From Novosphingobium sp. Chol11 (lineage in GTDB: Bacteria; Pseudomonadota; Alphaproteobacteria; Sphingomonadales; Sphingomonadaceae): a DNA stretch of 64,000 bases. The DNA lies in contig NZ_OBMU01000001.1 in the NCBI RefSeq assembly GCF_900218065.1, forward strand, positions 1,879,298 through 1,943,297, given 5' to 3'. Shown here one piece after another: positions 63,336 through 64,000 of the stretch. The notes beneath the pieces are model-generated. The model was not told the origin of the DNA. It saw only the letters and a list, made by a program, of their open reading frames with translations, and did not search any database. The position numbers and the translations under genes were made by a program. The stretch's first letter is position 1, and the number at the start of each line of letters is the position of its first letter.

Positions 63336-64000
63336 ATGAAATTGTCGCGACTTCATTCTGCCGCGTGGCTTGCGATCATCTTGGGTGCTTCCACTGCCCA
63401 GGCGCACATGCCTTATGTGCTGCCCACCCAGTTCGATCTGGGCAAGGCTGACCATGTCACCGTTCAGTCGGCGTTTGCTGAGGATGCCTTTTTACCTGAA
63501 GTTGCCATGCGTGACGCGCCCTTCCACTTGATAGGGCCGGACGGAAAGCAACTTGCGATCGGCCCCGTCACGCATTTGCGCGACATCAGCATGTTCGAAG
63601 CGGCGATCCCTTCGGACGGGACTTACCGGGTGACGAGCGGCCTTCGCGCCGGACGCAAGGGCAAGATGTTCAAGGCCGGGAATGACTGGAAAATGCGCGG
63701 CGAGGGTAGCGAGCCGCCTGCTGGCACTGCGGAGGTCGATGTGCAGAGCATGACGTTGGCAGAAGCCTATGTCACACGCGGCCAGCCTACCCAGACCGCG
63801 CTGAAGCCGACTGGCAAGGCGCTGGAAATCCAGGTCATGTCTCATCCCAATGCGACCGTCGCTGGAACAGATGCGAGCTTCACGCTGCTCTTCGATGGCG
63901 AGCCGCTGGCTGGCGCGGACATCACCCTGTTCCGCAGCGCTGGCCTGTATGATGGGCGAAAGGTGGCCGCTCAGGTGAAGAGCGGCTCGGATGGCCGCTT
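63336..64000 (+). CDS. DUF4198 periplasmic protein (cut by the window end)
   Basis: Open from the ATG at 63336 to the end, at least 221 residues. AAAGGGG precedes the start. A signal peptide (SAAWLAIILGASTAQAHM) ends in the AHMPYVLP motif typical of the family. The later part (ATVAGTDASFTLLFDGEPLAGADITLFR) is the Ig-like region. Family members occur with metal-uptake and TonB systems, which fits the divergent receptor. The C-terminus is outside the window. Confidence 0.85.
   Translation, partial: MKLSRLHSAAWLAIILGASTAQAHMPYVLPTQFDLGKADHVTVQSAFAEDAFLPEVAMRDAPFHLIGPDGKQLAIGPVTHLRDISMFEAAIPSDGTYRVTSGLRAGRKGKMFKAGNDWKMRGEGSEPPAGTAEVDVQSMTLAEAYVTRGQPTQTALKPTGKALEIQVMSHPNATVAGTDASFTLLFDGEPLAGADITLFRSAGLYDGRKVAAQVKSGSDGR

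Noticed and set aside
1-64000. CRISPR array, prophage or complete conjugation system
   Set aside because: No regularly spaced repeats, no capsid/terminase/tail genes and no mating-pore genes were seen; TraA is only a headless fragment.

Overview
The window reads as a high-GC Gram-negative alphaproteobacterium, most likely a sphingomonad (Sphingobium, Novosphingobium or Sphingomonas type). The support is a CpdR-type cell-cycle receiver, an N-formylglutamate amidohydrolase, a poxvirus-type topoisomerase IB, a TonB receptor with its own TonB, and plasmid-type TraA sequence. This is a judgement from gene content; no database search was possible.

Left chromosomal flank (1-8713): a receiver-domain remnant, pcm, a sugar-use cluster (LacI regulator, SMP-30 lactonase, secreted aldose 1-epimerase, FucP/GluP-type transporter, with a perfect 31-bp dyad between the divergent genes), an N-formylglutamate amidohydrolase, cpdR, dctA and tRNA-Val(GAC).

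Genomic island (about 8714-56801): a 56-bp perfect direct repeat made of the 3' part of tRNA-Val(GAC) bounds about 48 kb. A tyrosine recombinase lies beside the tRNA, and similar phased GGGCA repeats lie just inside both ends. The island carries: (a) HigBA; (b) a tightly overlapping operon (13.9-23.3 kb) with a split transketolase, CDP-glucose synthesis (RfbF/RfbG), an NDP-sugar reductase, GtrA, a GtrB-like glycosyltransferase and two large membrane proteins, which looks like a Gtr-type surface-glycan modification system using an unusual CDP-sugar; (c) a junction where a headless TraA and a headless autotransporter meet 5' end to 5' end; (d) a tRNA-Gly(UCC); (e) a capsule-like locus (30.5-47.3 kb) with an OPX exporter, an HddC-GmhB fusion, an AGE-family isomerase, HddA, GDP-sugar reductase and dehydratase, KpsE/M/T-type export, glycosyltransferases and WcbI, resembling the parts list of Burkholderia 6-deoxy-heptan capsule; (f) an IS-rich right third with a sulfotransferase, an IS1111-type element inside an IS5 copy, a Phd/VapC pair, IS3 debris and a Fic protein.

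Right chromosomal flank (56802-64000): DUF1003 membrane protein, topoisomerase IB, DJ-1/PfpI protein, SDR, TonB, TonB-dependent receptor, a possible Fur box and a DUF4198 protein cut by the window end.

Taken together, the island appears to deliver two surface-glycan programmes (a CDP-sugar decoration and a GDP-heptose capsule) along with maintenance modules near both ends.
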